Source: JANYCG01 sp031392945
Lineage (GTDB): Bacteria; Pseudomonadota; Gammaproteobacteria; Burkholderiales; Burkholderiaceae_C
NCBI GenBank assembly: GCA_031392945.1
Contig: JANMVT010000195.1
Location: 1-64,000, forward strand
Reading direction: 5' to 3'
Length of the DNA stretch: 64,000 nucleotides
A program made the translations under genes and the position numbers. The notes below the pieces were generated by a model that saw nothing but the letters and a program-made list of their open reading frames with translations, had not been told where the DNA came from and did not search any database. Below, in pieces: positions 15,095-23,509 of this stretch (its first letter is position 1; every line of letters starts with the position of its first letter).

Positions 15095-17840
15095 AAATGC
15101 GCTGACCCATCGGTTCAGCCGCTTTTTGCACCGCAGGCGCCGGCAGTGGCACTTCGGTCGCCACCCGCTGCAAGACGCCATCGCGGGCCGCGGCCCGGCA
15201 CAGCCCGCCTCCGACGAACAGGAACGTGTGCTGCTTCAGGTCGCCCGGGATGAGCCCGCGGCGGCCATCACACGCCTCAAGTCGCGCCCAGATGGCTTGT
15301 CCGCCCGCGAAGCATCTGCGCGCCTGGTGCGCAACGGCCCCAATGAAGTCGCCCATGAAAAACCCCTGCCGTGGTGGCTGCACCTCTGGCACTGCTACAA
15401 CAACCCGTTCAACTTGCTGCTGACCGCGCTGGCCGTGGTGTCCTGGCTGGGTGCTGATGCCAGGGCCACCGCCGTCATCGCCGTGATGGTGGCCTTGAGC
15501 ACCCTCATCCGTTTTGTGCAGGAGGGCCGCTCGCACCGTGCGGCGGAGAGCCTGAAGGCGATGGTCAGCAACACCGCAACGGTGATCCGGCGTGAAGCCG
15601 ACTCTCCAGCCACGGGGGATGTCGGCGCAATGCAGCCATCAAAACGCCTTGAGATTCCCATCCGCAAACTGGTGCCGGGTGATCTGGTTGCGCTTTCAGC
15701 AGGCGACATGATTCCGGCCGACTGCCGGGTACTCAGCGCCACGGATCTGTTCGTCGCCCAGGGGGCCATGACGGGCGAGTCGATGCCAGTGGAAAAATTC
15801 GCCGACCGCCGCGCCGACGTGCCCGGCGCACTGGACCAAAACAACCTGGTTTTCATGGGCACCAATGTCGTCTCGGGTTCCGCCACAGCCCTGGTCGTCG
15901 CCACCGGAAACCACACCTACTTCGGCACACTGGCCGCCAAAGTGATTGCGGTGGAGTCAACACCCAACGCCTTCCAGGCCGGCGTCAACAGCGTAAGCTG
16001 GCTGCTGATCCGTTTCGCGCTGGTGATGGTGCCCATTGTGCTGCTGGTCAACGGCTTCACCAAGGGCGACTGGACGCAGGCCGTGCTGTTTGCGCTGTCG
16101 GTCGCGGTGGGGCTGACGCCCGAGATGTTGCCGATGATCGTCACCACCACCCTGGCCAAAGGGGCGGTGCTGCTGTCGCGCAAAAAAGTGGTGGTGAAAC
16201 GCCTCGACGCGATCCAGAACCTGGGCGCCATGGACATCCTTTGCACCGACAAGACCGGCACGCTGACCCAGGACAAGATCGCCGTGGCGCGCAAGGACGA
16301 TGTCTTTGGCCATCCTTCCGACGAGGTCTTGAACTTCGCTTTTCTGAACAGCTACTACCAGACTGGGCTGAAGAATCTGCTCGACCATGCCGTGCTCGAA
16401 CACGTGGAGAAACCCGTCGAGCTCAAGCTCAAGGAAGACTACCGCAAGATTGACGAAGTCCCCTTCGATTTTGAACGCCGCCGCATGTCGGTTGTGGTGT
16501 CCCGGCGCGACGAGCACCATCTGCTGATCTGCAAAGGTGCGGTTGAAGAGGTGCTGGCGGTGTGCACTGAGGTGCGCGCAGAAAATGCTCAGGAACCATC
16601 GACACAGACCCTCGACCCGGCCATGCTGGCGCGCGTCAAGCAGGTCACCGGCGCGCTCAACCAGGAAGGCCTGCGTGTTGTCGCCGTGGCCATGAAAGAG
16701 CTGCCCGCCAGCCAGACCACCTATTCGATAGCCGACGAGGCGGGGCTCACCCTGATCGGTTACATCGCCTTTCTCGACCCGCCCAAAGAGTCGGCAGCGC
16801 CTGCGTTGAAAGCCCTGGCCGCGCATGGCATCAGGGCGGTGGTGCTGACGGGCGACAACGACCTGGTCACCGCCCACGTCTGCGCCCAGGTTGGCCTGCC
16901 TGCGGAAAAAATCCTGCTGGGCTCCGAAATTGAACCGATGACCGACGCCGCGCTGGCGCAGGCCGTCAAGGACCACAATGTCTTCGCCAAACTCACACCC
17001 CTGCACAAGGAGCGCATCGTGCTGGCTCTGCGCGCGGGCGGCCATGTGGTCGGCTTCATGGGCGACGGCATCAACGACGCGCCAGCCTTGCGTGCGGCCG
17101 ACATCGGCATCTCGGTCGATTCGGCGGTGGACATCGCCAAAGAAGCCGCTGACATCATCCTGCTGGAAAAAAGCCTGATGGTGCTGGACGACGGCGTGGT
17201 CGAAGGCCGCACCACTTTCTGCAACATGCTCAAGTACATCCGCATGACGGCCAGCTCCAACTTTGGCAATGTGCTGTCGGTGCTGGTCGCCAGCGCCTTC
17301 CTGCCCTTCTTGCCCATGCTGCCCCTGCAACTGCTGGTGCAAAACCTGCTTTACGACATCGCCCAGACCGGCATTCCGTTTGACAACGTGGACGCGGAGC
17401 TGGTGGCCAAACCGCTGAAGTGGAACCCCGCCGACATCGGCCGCTTCATGGTCTTTTTCGGCCCCATCAGTTCCATATTTGACATTGCCACCTTTGCCTT
17501 GATGTGGTGGGTGTTCAGCGCCAACACCCTGGCCGAACAGGGCCTGTTCCAGTCGGGCTGGTTCGTGGTCGGCCTGCTGACGCAGACCCTGGTGGTGCAC
17601 ATGATCCGCACGCCCAAACTGCCTTTTGTCCAGAGCCGCGCCGCAGCACCGTTGCTGGTCATGACCGTGCTGATCATGATGGTGGGCATCTTCCTGCCGA
17701 TGGGCCCGCTGGCTGCCTACTTCAAACTGCAAGCGTTGCCGCTGGCCTACTTTGGCTGGCTCGCGGGCATTCTGCTGGGTTACAGCGTGTTGACGACGGT
17801 GATGAAGCGGTTTTACCTGCGGCGTTACGGTTGGCAATAG
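15075..17840 (+). CDS. mgtA: Magnesium-transporting P-type ATPase (P3B, MgtA type)
   Basis: 921 residues from the ATG at 15075. An ATG 15 bp earlier is possible. Features in order: basic N-terminal extension; cation ATPase N-domain (NGPNEVAHEKPLPWW); actuator motif MTGESMPVEKF; M4 VGLTPEMLPMIV; phosphorylation site Asp392 in ILCTDKTGTLTQDK; hinge MGDGINDAPALRAADIG; six C-terminal membrane helices. The VGLTPEMLP motif and overall match place it with MgtA/MgtB, which import Mg2+ down the gradient under Mg2+ limitation. No mgtA-type leader (kissing loops, MgtL) is visible because an AI-2E transporter remnant occupies the upstream DNA. Confidence 0.92.
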   Translation: MIPFPTKNALTHRFSRFLHRRRRQWHFGRHPLQDAIAGRGPAQPASDEQERVLLQVARDEPAAAITRLKSRPDGLSAREASARLVRNGPNEVAHEKPLPWWLHLWHCYNNPFNLLLTALAVVSWLGADARATAVIAVMVALSTLIRFVQEGRSHRAAESLKAMVSNTATVIRREADSPATGDVGAMQPSKRLEIPIRKLVPGDLVALSAGDMIPADCRVLSATDLFVAQGAMTGESMPVEKFADRRADVPGALDQNNLVFMGTNVVSGSATALVVATGNHTYFGTLAAKVIAVESTPNAFQAGVNSVSWLLIRFALVMVPIVLLVNGFTKGDWTQAVLFALSVAVGLTPEMLPMIVTTTLAKGAVLLSRKKVVVKRLDAIQNLGAMDILCTDKTGTLTQDKIAVARKDDVFGHPSDEVLNFAFLNSYYQTGLKNLLDHAVLEHVEKPVELKLKEDYRKIDEVPFDFERRRMSVVVSRRDEHHLLICKGAVEEVLAVCTEVRAENAQEPSTQTLDPAMLARVKQVTGALNQEGLRVVAVAMKELPASQTTYSIADEAGLTLIGYIAFLDPPKESAAPALKALAAHGIRAVVLTGDNDLVTAHVCAQVGLPAEKILLGSEIEPMTDAALAQAVKDHNVFAKLTPLHKERIVLALRAGGHVVGFMGDGINDAPALRAADIGISVDSAVDIAKEAADIILLEKSLMVLDDGVVEGRTTFCNMLKYIRMTASSNFGNVLSVLVASAFLPFLPMLPLQLLVQNLLYDIAQTGIPFDNVDAELVAKPLKWNPADIGRFMVFFGPISSIFDIATFALMWWVFSANTLAEQGLFQSGWFVVGLLTQTLVVHMIRTPKLPFVQSRAAAPLLVMTVLIMMVGIFLPMGPLAAYFKLQALPLAYFGWLAGILLGYSVLTTVMKRFYLRRYGWQ

Positions 17841-17860
17841 GTGTGGCCCGTTCAAAATAT

Positions 17861-17912
17861 CAACATTCATAGCAAACTATTTATATATTGCTAGGGCAAA
17901 AGGCATTTTCTG
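17861..17912 (+). repeat. Dispersed AT-rich repeat, copy 3
   Basis: CAACATTCATAGCAAACTAT then TTATATATTGCTAGGGCAAA. It keeps ATAGC-AAACTAT-TTATATAT and the GGGCA tail but has TGCTAGGG in place of CACGAGGG. It lies 20 bp after the mgtA stop. Confidence 0.75.
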
Positions 17913-17968
17913 TGCCCTGGCCGGTTTGCCAGGCGTCGCGCGGGCTGCTTACACAAAACCAGGCTTTG

Positions 17969-17984
17969 CGTTCGTTGTCGCACA
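17969..17984. promoter_or_regulatory. 16-bp palindrome upstream of the DUF883-like gene
   Basis: CGTTCGTTGTCGCACA, right arm perfect and left arm with mismatches, 74 bp before the ATG at 18059. Spacing and position agree with the other copies. Confidence 0.45.
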
Positions 17985-18058
17985 TACGCGCCGCGCGTTT
18001 TGACCGATTCTGTCGGTGCCAGTGAAATTCAACCCCAAACTTTTGACAGGAGTCTGAA

Positions 18059-18424
18059 ATGGAAAATTCGACATTCTCAAGCACCCCGTTTTCAAGCGTG
18101 AAAAACCTGCCGGACGGCGTCGTGAACGAAGCCGCAGCCAGTGCGCACGGCGCCGTTGACAGGTTTGCGTCATCGGCCGACGCGGCTACCCGCAGTGTCA
18201 AGCCGGCGCTGGAGCGGGCCGCCCAGGTCGCCCACGACACGGTGAACAAAGTCGCCGAAGTGGCCCGGCCACCGGCCGCGTGGCTCAGCCAGCAGAGTGA
18301 AAACCTGCAATTGACAGGGCGCAATGCAGCGGTCGATGCGCGTGCGTACGTGGTGGCGCATCCGTGGCAGTCCGTGGCCGGCGGGCTGGCAGCGGGCTTC
18401 CTGATCGGTCGCCTGACGCGCTGA
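18059..18424 (+). CDS. DUF883/ElaB-YqjD-like tail-anchored protein
   Basis: 121 residues with ACAGGAG ahead of the ATG. The N-terminal two thirds are helical and Ala-rich (AAQVAHDTVNKVAEVARPPA). The C-terminus AHPWQSVAGGLAAGFLIGRL is the hallmark of the ElaB/YqjD/DUF883 group, in which a single C-terminal helix anchors the protein in the inner membrane and the cytosolic part can bind ribosomes in stationary phase. A 16-bp palindrome lies upstream, suggesting co-regulation with other stress genes in the window. Confidence 0.8.
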   Translation: MENSTFSSTPFSSVKNLPDGVVNEAAASAHGAVDRFASSADAATRSVKPALERAAQVAHDTVNKVAEVARPPAAWLSQQSENLQLTGRNAAVDARAYVVAHPWQSVAGGLAAGFLIGRLTR

Positions 18425-18588
18425 GCCTGCGGCGCACACCCGGTTGCAAGGCGTGAGTCGAACCTGGACTGGGCCAATGCGAAACATGCCTCCCGCGATG
18501 CCTGGAACCGCATTGGCGACCTTTAGGTCGGCCCGACCTGGCCTTGCGTTGCCACCCCTTGGCGCAACGCCCAGCAGAAAGTACGCCC

Positions 18589-18810
18589 ATGACCATCACA
18601 TCCCATAGCGCACGCATCACCCAGCCAGTGCCCTACCAAACGGCCAACGGCAAAAAAGGCAATATCCCTGTGGGGCCCTGCCTGGTCGAACAAGTTGACA
18701 AGCACCTGGTGGACATCATCTGGGGGCCGCGCGGCCAAAGTTCCGCGAAGCTTGCCGTCGAGCAGATCAAGGCTGCCGCCGACGACGGGCGTCTGGTGTT
18801 GCTGGACTAG
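18589..18810 (+). CDS. Conserved hypothetical protein (73 aa)
   Basis: 73 residues, starting MTITSHSARITQPVPY and ending in KAAADDGRLVLLD. It contains the stretch GKKGNIPVGPCLVEQVDKHL and looks like a small all-beta fold with GPRGQSSAKL. I recall similar small proteins beside stress genes in Burkholderiales, but no function is known to me. There is no signal peptide. It is followed by a MoaF-like gene 50 bp later on the same strand, so co-transcription is likely. The 164-bp spacer before it holds an inverted GACCTTTAGGTC and no other gene. Confidence 0.65.
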   Translation: MTITSHSARITQPVPYQTANGKKGNIPVGPCLVEQVDKHLVDIIWGPRGQSSAKLAVEQIKAAADDGRLVLLD

Positions 18811-18860
18811 GGCCACACCGCGCAAGCGATTGACGTTCATTTGATAGAGGTAATGGCAAC

Positions 18861-19199
18861 ATGACCAAAGCCAAAAATTCAGACCCGGTGCGCGGCAAGA
18901 CGATTCGCCTGAGTTGGACCGAAGGGCCCACCAAGGGCAGCGCCCAGGACCACATCTTCCACACCGACGGCACGGTGGAGTGGCACACGGCGGGTGACAA
19001 CAAGGCAGCCGGGAAACCGGAACGGCCGACATATTCCGGCGTGAAGATCACGGAGGACGTGTGCCTGGTCTCCTACCTTTCAAAGTCCGGCTATACGCTG
19101 ACCGTGGCGCTCAACCTGCCTGACGGAACAACAGTCGGCGTCGCATCCAATGAGAAGACCTGGTTTCCCGTGAAGGGGGCTTTTGAAATTCTCGCGTAA
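18861..19199 (+). CDS. MoaF-like lipocalin-fold protein
   Basis: 112 residues. GKTIRLSWTEGPTKGSAQDH, then DGTVEWHTAGD, VCLVSYLSKSGYTLTVALNL and ASNEKTWFPVKGAFEIL follow the pattern of MoaF-type small beta-barrel proteins. Family members are linked to monoamine or aromatic metabolism in enterobacteria, but the biochemical role is unsettled. The protein is cytosolic, with no signal sequence. It is probably in one unit with the preceding 73-residue gene. Transcription likely ends in the AT-rich repeat immediately downstream. Confidence 0.7.
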   Translation: MTKAKNSDPVRGKTIRLSWTEGPTKGSAQDHIFHTDGTVEWHTAGDNKAAGKPERPTYSGVKITEDVCLVSYLSKSGYTLTVALNLPDGTTVGVASNEKTWFPVKGAFEILA

Positions 19200-19219
19200 G
19201 AGAACCGCCGAAATGCGTA

Positions 19220-19270
19220 CGCTATGCTACTAATAAACTAGCATACTATGTATATTTCATGAGGGTTTTT
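19220..19270 (+). repeat. Dispersed AT-rich repeat, copy 4
   Basis: TGCTACTAATAAACTAGCAT then ACTATGTATATTTCATGAGG: hairpin, ACTAT, AT-rich run and a CATGAGGG variant of the CACGAGGG block. It lies between the convergent MoaF-like gene and the FNR-like regulator. Confidence 0.8.
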
Positions 19271-19303
19271 GGCACTTTTAATTCCGAAATTGCGGGATGC
19301 CGG

Positions 19304-20035
19304 TCAAAAAGCGGCGCTGCGCCGTGGCGCGGCGTCGAGCGCGGCGGACGGGCTGACCGTGCGCTGCACAAAGTCAACCAGGGCCGTGACACTGGGGATG
19401 GCGATGTTGCGCCGGCGGTTTTCGTCCAGGCCGATCAGGCCGCAGCGCGACAGGCGGGTCAGTGCGCGGCTCACTGTCTCCAGCGTCAACCCCAAGTAGC
19501 TGCCGATTTCAGCGCGCGTCATGCGCAGGGTGATCTGGTCGCAACGCAAGTCGCGCTCAGCGAGCGAATCGGCCCAGGAGCGCACAAAATCCGCCACGCG
19601 GGCGTCGGCAGACATCAGGCTGCGCGTCAGGCGCCGGTCCCGGTCATGCGCCAGCTGGAAACTCATGGCGGTGAACACCGCATGCATCAGGGTGGGCACA
19701 CTGACAGCGGCTTCCAGCAACTGGTCGTAACGCAGGCTCCATAACTCGCCGGTGTCCATCGCATAGGCGTCACTGGCGCAGTGGCCGGTGGCAATACCGT
19801 CAAATCCGATCCAGTCGCCCTTGAAGTGCAAGCCCACCACCTGTTCATTGCCGTCTGCCGCCAGGTTCACTGTTTTGCAGGCGCCCAGGTTGACGATGTG
19901 CAGGCATTTGAAGGTGGCGTCCGCCACCTGGACTCGGTCGCCCGAACTGAACCTGCGCCGCGCAATAGGCAGATGGCGCTCCACCAGCGTTAGCAATTCG
20001 CGCCAGCGCTGGTCCGCGACTTCAGCGCCGATCAC
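19304..20035 (-). CDS. FNR-type Crp/Fnr-family transcriptional regulator
   Basis: 243 residues: a cyclic-nucleotide-binding-like beta-roll (about 20-130), a dimer helix, and a C-terminal HTH with MTRAEIGSYLGLTLETVSRA. The recognition helix has the E-x-x-SR arrangement of FNR, so a TTGAT-N4-ATCAA-like site is expected. The N-terminal cysteine cluster that holds the oxygen-sensing 4Fe-4S centre in FNR is missing; the cysteines seen (KCLHIVNLGACK, GHCASDAY) are scattered. It may be a redox- or NO-independent paralog, or sense something else. It differs clearly from the three GVRR-type regulators further along. Its start overlaps the end of the upstream gene by 14 bp. Confidence 0.85.
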   Translation of the reverse strand: MIGAEVADQRWRELLTLVERHLPIARRRFSSGDRVQVADATFKCLHIVNLGACKTVNLAADGNEQVVGLHFKGDWIGFDGIATGHCASDAYAMDTGELWSLRYDQLLEAAVSVPTLMHAVFTAMSFQLAHDRDRRLTRSLMSADARVADFVRSWADSLAERDLRCDQITLRMTRAEIGSYLGLTLETVSRALTRLSRCGLIGLDENRRRNIAIPSVTALVDFVQRTVSPSAALDAAPRRSAAF

Positions 20036-20507
20036 CGGGCACCACCAAAATCAGGTTGGGTGTCTTCGGTTCGACGATGACCGAGTTTTGCCCAGACGGC
20101 ACCACAACGGTTTCGCTTTCCTTGATGATGCCGCCGCCCTGCACGCTGCCGCTGATGCCACTGTAACCAATCACGCGGACCTTGCAGGCAGCAAGCTCCT
20201 CGCCCATGAAGATGTTGCAACGCGCCAGCGCGTTGGCGCTGAAGTTGCCTCCGTTGTTGTCCAGGGTGCCCCGGCGTTTTTCGGCTTGCGCGGCGCCAGA
20301 GTTTTTGAGGCAATCCACGCGCGCTTCACCTTCAGTGTTGACCATGCACCAAGCACGTTCCTGCTGATAGTTGCCTGAGCTGTCGATGCCGGTGTCGCCT
20401 TTGACATTGATTTGCGCCGTGGCAAGGCCGAGCACAGTGCCCAATGCAAGGCCCAAGGCCAGGCGGCCTGCGTTGTGTGCCGCCGTACGAAGATGAAGGG
20501 GGTTCAT
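20022..20507 (-). CDS. Secreted hypothetical protein upstream of the FNR-type gene
   Basis: 161 residues from the second ATG (20507), which sits 7 bp from an AGGAG; the ATG at 20513 is too close to it. A signal peptide (AGRLALGLALGTVLGLATAQ) precedes a mature part with four cysteines (RAWCMVNTEG, RVDCLKNSGA, RCNIFMGEELAACKV), likely two disulphides. The end is Pro/Val-rich. Its 3' end overlaps the regulator start, so the two are probably one transcript. Similar small Cys-containing secreted proteins occur in Comamonadaceae, with unknown function. A palindrome copy lies 130 bp upstream. Confidence 0.7.
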   Translation of the reverse strand: MNPLHLRTAAHNAGRLALGLALGTVLGLATAQINVKGDTGIDSSGNYQQERAWCMVNTEGEARVDCLKNSGAAQAEKRRGTLDNNGGNFSANALARCNIFMGEELAACKVRVIGYSGISGSVQGGGIIKESETVVVPSGQNSVIVEPKTPNLILVVPGDRR

Positions 20508-20637
20508 GGTCATGCTCCTGACTTTTAAAGAAGCTTCAGTCTAGGAAGGCAGGGCTTGGAGGATTAGCGGACAAAGCCGCGCCTGAATGGCCTGCAAACC
20601 CCGAAACACCGTAGGACTTCATGACGGGAGCAACTTG

Positions 20638-20653
20638 CGTGCGCTACCACACA
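20638..20653. promoter_or_regulatory. Degenerate copy of the 16-bp palindrome
   Basis: CGTGCGCTACCACACA between two divergent small genes, 64 bp before the plus-strand ATG at 20718 and 130 bp before the minus-strand ATG at 20507. Arms pair imperfectly. Confidence 0.4.
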
Positions 20654-20717
20654 GACGGCCGCTGCCACACTGGTTATAAAAATGTTGCAGACCGCAATTT
20701 ACCCGCAAGGATTTCCC

Positions 20718-20924
20718 ATGACCCCATTCACAATTCCGCCGGGATTGAAGGGCAATGACCTGGATCAGACCGGTTCCATAGCCAGCCCGGCTGCGATCCA
20801 GCCGGCCAACAGTGCAGCGGCAGGACAACCCGGCGGCACCGAAAAACCGGCGCGTCGCGTCTTGCGCCTGCCCGTCAAACCGATGGGCCTTTACAAACGC
20901 GTCTGGCCCTTCACCGCGTCCTAG
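20718..20924 (+). CDS. Small hypothetical protein (68 aa)
   Basis: 68 residues starting MTPFTIPPGLKGNDLDQTGS, with AAGGATTTCCC before the ATG. The sequence is Pro/Ala-rich and ends in a basic, aromatic segment (RLPVKPMGLYKRVWPFTAS). No domain is recognised. The 3' end overlaps the convergent ATPase gene by 14 bp. Support comes from the ribosome-binding site and the palindrome upstream. It is kept at modest confidence because no homolog is known to me. Confidence 0.4.
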   Translation: MTPFTIPPGLKGNDLDQTGSIASPAAIQPANSAAAGQPGGTEKPARRVLRLPVKPMGLYKRVWPFTAS

Positions 20925-23415
20925 CGAATTTGAGGCCTTCGAGCAGCAGCAACACAGCCAGCGCCAGGCCCAGCGCGGCACCCAACAGGCCGGGTGTCAG
21001 GGGCGCAAACCGGAACAGATTGCGCAAAGGCGCAAAAAGCAGCACCCCCGCCAGCAGCACAGTGGTCGCCAGCATCACGCGCCACAAAGCCGGATTGGGG
21101 CGGCGCAGCGCGACCACCAGATTGCCCGAAAACGAGCGGTTCGCGATGGCCAGCGCCAGGCTGCATAGGACCAGAGCCGTGAAGGTCGCCGCCCGTGCCA
21201 CCGCCTCAGGGGTCTGCATCTGTAGCAGGCCCACATAAAACCCGCCGACGGCGACAAGCACCAGACCGCCCTGCAGCAGGCTGGAGGTGATCAGTGCCAT
21301 GGAAAACAGCGGCGAGCGCGGGTCACGCGGCGGCCGGGTCATCACATCGCCCTCATCACCCTCGGCCTCAAAAACAATTGCGCACACCGGGTCGATCAGC
21401 AACTCCAGAAAGGCAATGTGCACCGGCGTGAAAATCAGCGGCAGGCCGAACAGCAGGGGCAGCAGCGACAGGCCGGCAATCGGCACATGCACGGCCAGCA
21501 CAAAGGCCATGGCCTTGAGCAGGTTGTCATAAATCCGGCGCCCCAGGCGCACGGCATGCACGATAGCCGCAAAATCGTCGTCCAGCAGCACCAGCGAAGA
21601 CGCCTCTCGCGCCACATCAGTGCCGCGCTTGCCCATGGCGATGCCGATGTGCGCAGCCTTGAGCGAGGGCGCGTCGTTGACGCCATCGCCCGTCATGGCC
21701 ACCACGGCGCCCTCGGCCTTGAGGGCCTCCACAATGCGCAATTTCTGCTCAGGTTTGACGCGAGCGAAGACACTCGTGGCGGCCATCCGCTGGCGCAGTT
21801 CGACGTCCGTCAAGACGTCCAGTTCTGCGCCCGTCATGGTCGCAAGCCCGGTATCAAGCCCGGCTTGGGCGGCCATGGCTTTGGCTGTGGCCGGGTGGTC
21901 CCCGGTGATCATCACCACGCGGATGCCCGCGCTGCGGCATTCCTGCACCGCAGCCGGAACACCATCGCGCAGCGGGTCTGCCAGCGCGACCAGCCCAAGG
22001 AACTCAAAATCGAAGCCCCTGGGTGTGGCCGGCCAGCCGGTGCCTTCAAAGTGTGCGCGCGCCAGGCCCAGCACGCGCAGGCCACGTGCCGCCATGGCAT
22101 CCGCCGCCTGGGTGGCTGCCTGCAACTGTGCCGTGCCCAGATGGCAGAGCCCGGCCACGGCTTCGTGCGCGCCCTTGATGGCCACGGCGTGGGCCGACGC
22201 GCCTGGCGCCTGCCACAGGTGGGTCATCGCCATCAGGTCGGCGGCCAGCCCGTATTCATGGGCCAGCGTCCAGTCCGCATGCAGGCGTTGTGGCGGCAGC
22301 CGACGTTGACCCAGCGCCACAAAAGCCTTGTCCATGGGATCAAAAGGATCACTCTCGCTGGCCAGAATGCCGTATTCGACAATGGCATGGAAACCGTCTG
22401 GCAACTCGGTCCCCGTCCCGGTCCAGACCTTGAAGCCGTCGGCCGATGGCACCGCCAGCTCGACAATCGCCATCTGGTTCAGCGTGAGTGTGCCGGTCTT
22501 GTCGGTGCACAGCACCGTGGCCGAGCCCAGCGTTTCGATCGTCGCCGCACGCCGCGCCAGCACCCGCTGCTGCGACAGGCGCCAGGCGCCCATGGCCATG
22601 AACACCGTCAGGATCAGCAAAAACTCCTGCGGCAACATCGACATCGCCAGCGTGATGCCGGCCAGCAGGCCCCCCATCCAGTCCCCTCGCGTCAGGCCGT
22701 AGAGCCCGACCACGGCGAGACTCAAGCCCAGGCCGAGAAAAGCAAAAATGCGCACCAGGCGGCGCGTCTGCAGGTTCAGGGGCGACGGCGGGCTCTCGAC
22801 ACTGCCCAGCACCTTGCCGATGCGGCCAATTTCACTATTGACGCCCGTGGCTACGACTTGGGCCAGACCGGCGCCGCTGACCAGCATGGTGCCGGCATGC
22901 ACCATGGACGGGTCCTGGCCCGGCATCTTGGGCACCGGCACTGCCTCGCCCGTGAGCAGCGATTCATCGGCCTGCAGGTCATTGGCCGACAACACACGGG
23001 CGTCAGCCGCGACGCGGTCGCCTTCGATCAGCACCAGAAGATCGCCACGCACCACCTCGCGCCCGGCGACGCTCAGGCGTTCGCCGTCACGCAGCACCAG
23101 GGCGCGTGGGTTGGTCAGGTCGCGCAGGGCCTCCAGCGCCTTTTCGGTGCGGTGCTCCTGCACCACGGTGATGACCGCCGTCAGGGCCACAAAGGCCAGC
23201 AACATCAGGGCTTCACCGATGTCGCCCAACAGCAGATAGAGCAGACCAGCCGCCATCAGCAACTGGAACATCGGCTCGCGTGCCACGTCACGCACCATGT
23301 GCCATGACGTGCGTTTTTGCGGCGGGGCCAGCTCATTGGGTCCGTCGCGCAGAAGCCGTTGCGCGGCCTCGCTTTGGGTCAGGCCACGTTCACCTGTGGG
23401 TTCAAATTCATTCAT
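20911..23415 (-). CDS. Cation-translocating P2-type ATPase
   Basis: 834 residues: N-domain (AAQRLLRDGPNELAPP), actuator LLTGEAVPVPKMPG, phosphorylation site Asp305 in VLCTDKTGTLTLNQ, P-domain hinge MTGDGVNDAPSLKAAHIGIA, and C-terminal membrane helices. Overall it resembles Ca2+-type P2A ATPases. The fourth membrane helix reads AMSMLPQEFLLIL, so the usual PEGL ion-coordinating motif is PQEF. That variant is frequent in a bacterial subgroup whose ion is not firmly known. It is divergent from a VIT1-like Fe/Mn transporter with a palindrome between them, suggesting a joint metal-homeostasis response. Confidence 0.88.
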   Translation of the reverse strand: MNEFEPTGERGLTQSEAAQRLLRDGPNELAPPQKRTSWHMVRDVAREPMFQLLMAAGLLYLLLGDIGEALMLLAFVALTAVITVVQEHRTEKALEALRDLTNPRALVLRDGERLSVAGREVVRGDLLVLIEGDRVAADARVLSANDLQADESLLTGEAVPVPKMPGQDPSMVHAGTMLVSGAGLAQVVATGVNSEIGRIGKVLGSVESPPSPLNLQTRRLVRIFAFLGLGLSLAVVGLYGLTRGDWMGGLLAGITLAMSMLPQEFLLILTVFMAMGAWRLSQQRVLARRAATIETLGSATVLCTDKTGTLTLNQMAIVELAVPSADGFKVWTGTGTELPDGFHAIVEYGILASESDPFDPMDKAFVALGQRRLPPQRLHADWTLAHEYGLAADLMAMTHLWQAPGASAHAVAIKGAHEAVAGLCHLGTAQLQAATQAADAMAARGLRVLGLARAHFEGTGWPATPRGFDFEFLGLVALADPLRDGVPAAVQECRSAGIRVVMITGDHPATAKAMAAQAGLDTGLATMTGAELDVLTDVELRQRMAATSVFARVKPEQKLRIVEALKAEGAVVAMTGDGVNDAPSLKAAHIGIAMGKRGTDVAREASSLVLLDDDFAAIVHAVRLGRRIYDNLLKAMAFVLAVHVPIAGLSLLPLLFGLPLIFTPVHIAFLELLIDPVCAIVFEAEGDEGDVMTRPPRDPRSPLFSMALITSSLLQGGLVLVAVGGFYVGLLQMQTPEAVARAATFTALVLCSLALAIANRSFSGNLVVALRRPNPALWRVMLATTVLLAGVLLFAPLRNLFRFAPLTPGLLGAALGLALAVLLLLEGLKFARTR

Positions 23416-23449
23416 GGCGGTACGATAGGATTTTCAGCGGGAACAAGTC

Positions 23450-23465
23450 TGTGCGGCTTCGAACA
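23450..23465. promoter_or_regulatory. 16-bp palindrome between the P-type ATPase and VIT1-like genes
   Basis: TGTGCGGCTTCGAACA, one arm mismatch, 34 bp from the minus-strand ATG and 44 bp from the plus-strand ATG. It could serve both divergent promoters. Confidence 0.55.
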
Positions 23466-23509
23466 GATTCATTTCGTTTGACCGTCATCATTAAAGCCAG
23501 GGAAATCTC

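Noticed and set aside
15957..17870. 637-codon minus-strand frame opposite mgtA, and the 629-codon plus-strand frame at 21418-23307 opposite the second ATPase
   Set aside because: Both mirror P-type ATPase genes and have His/Gln/Arg-rich shadow composition.
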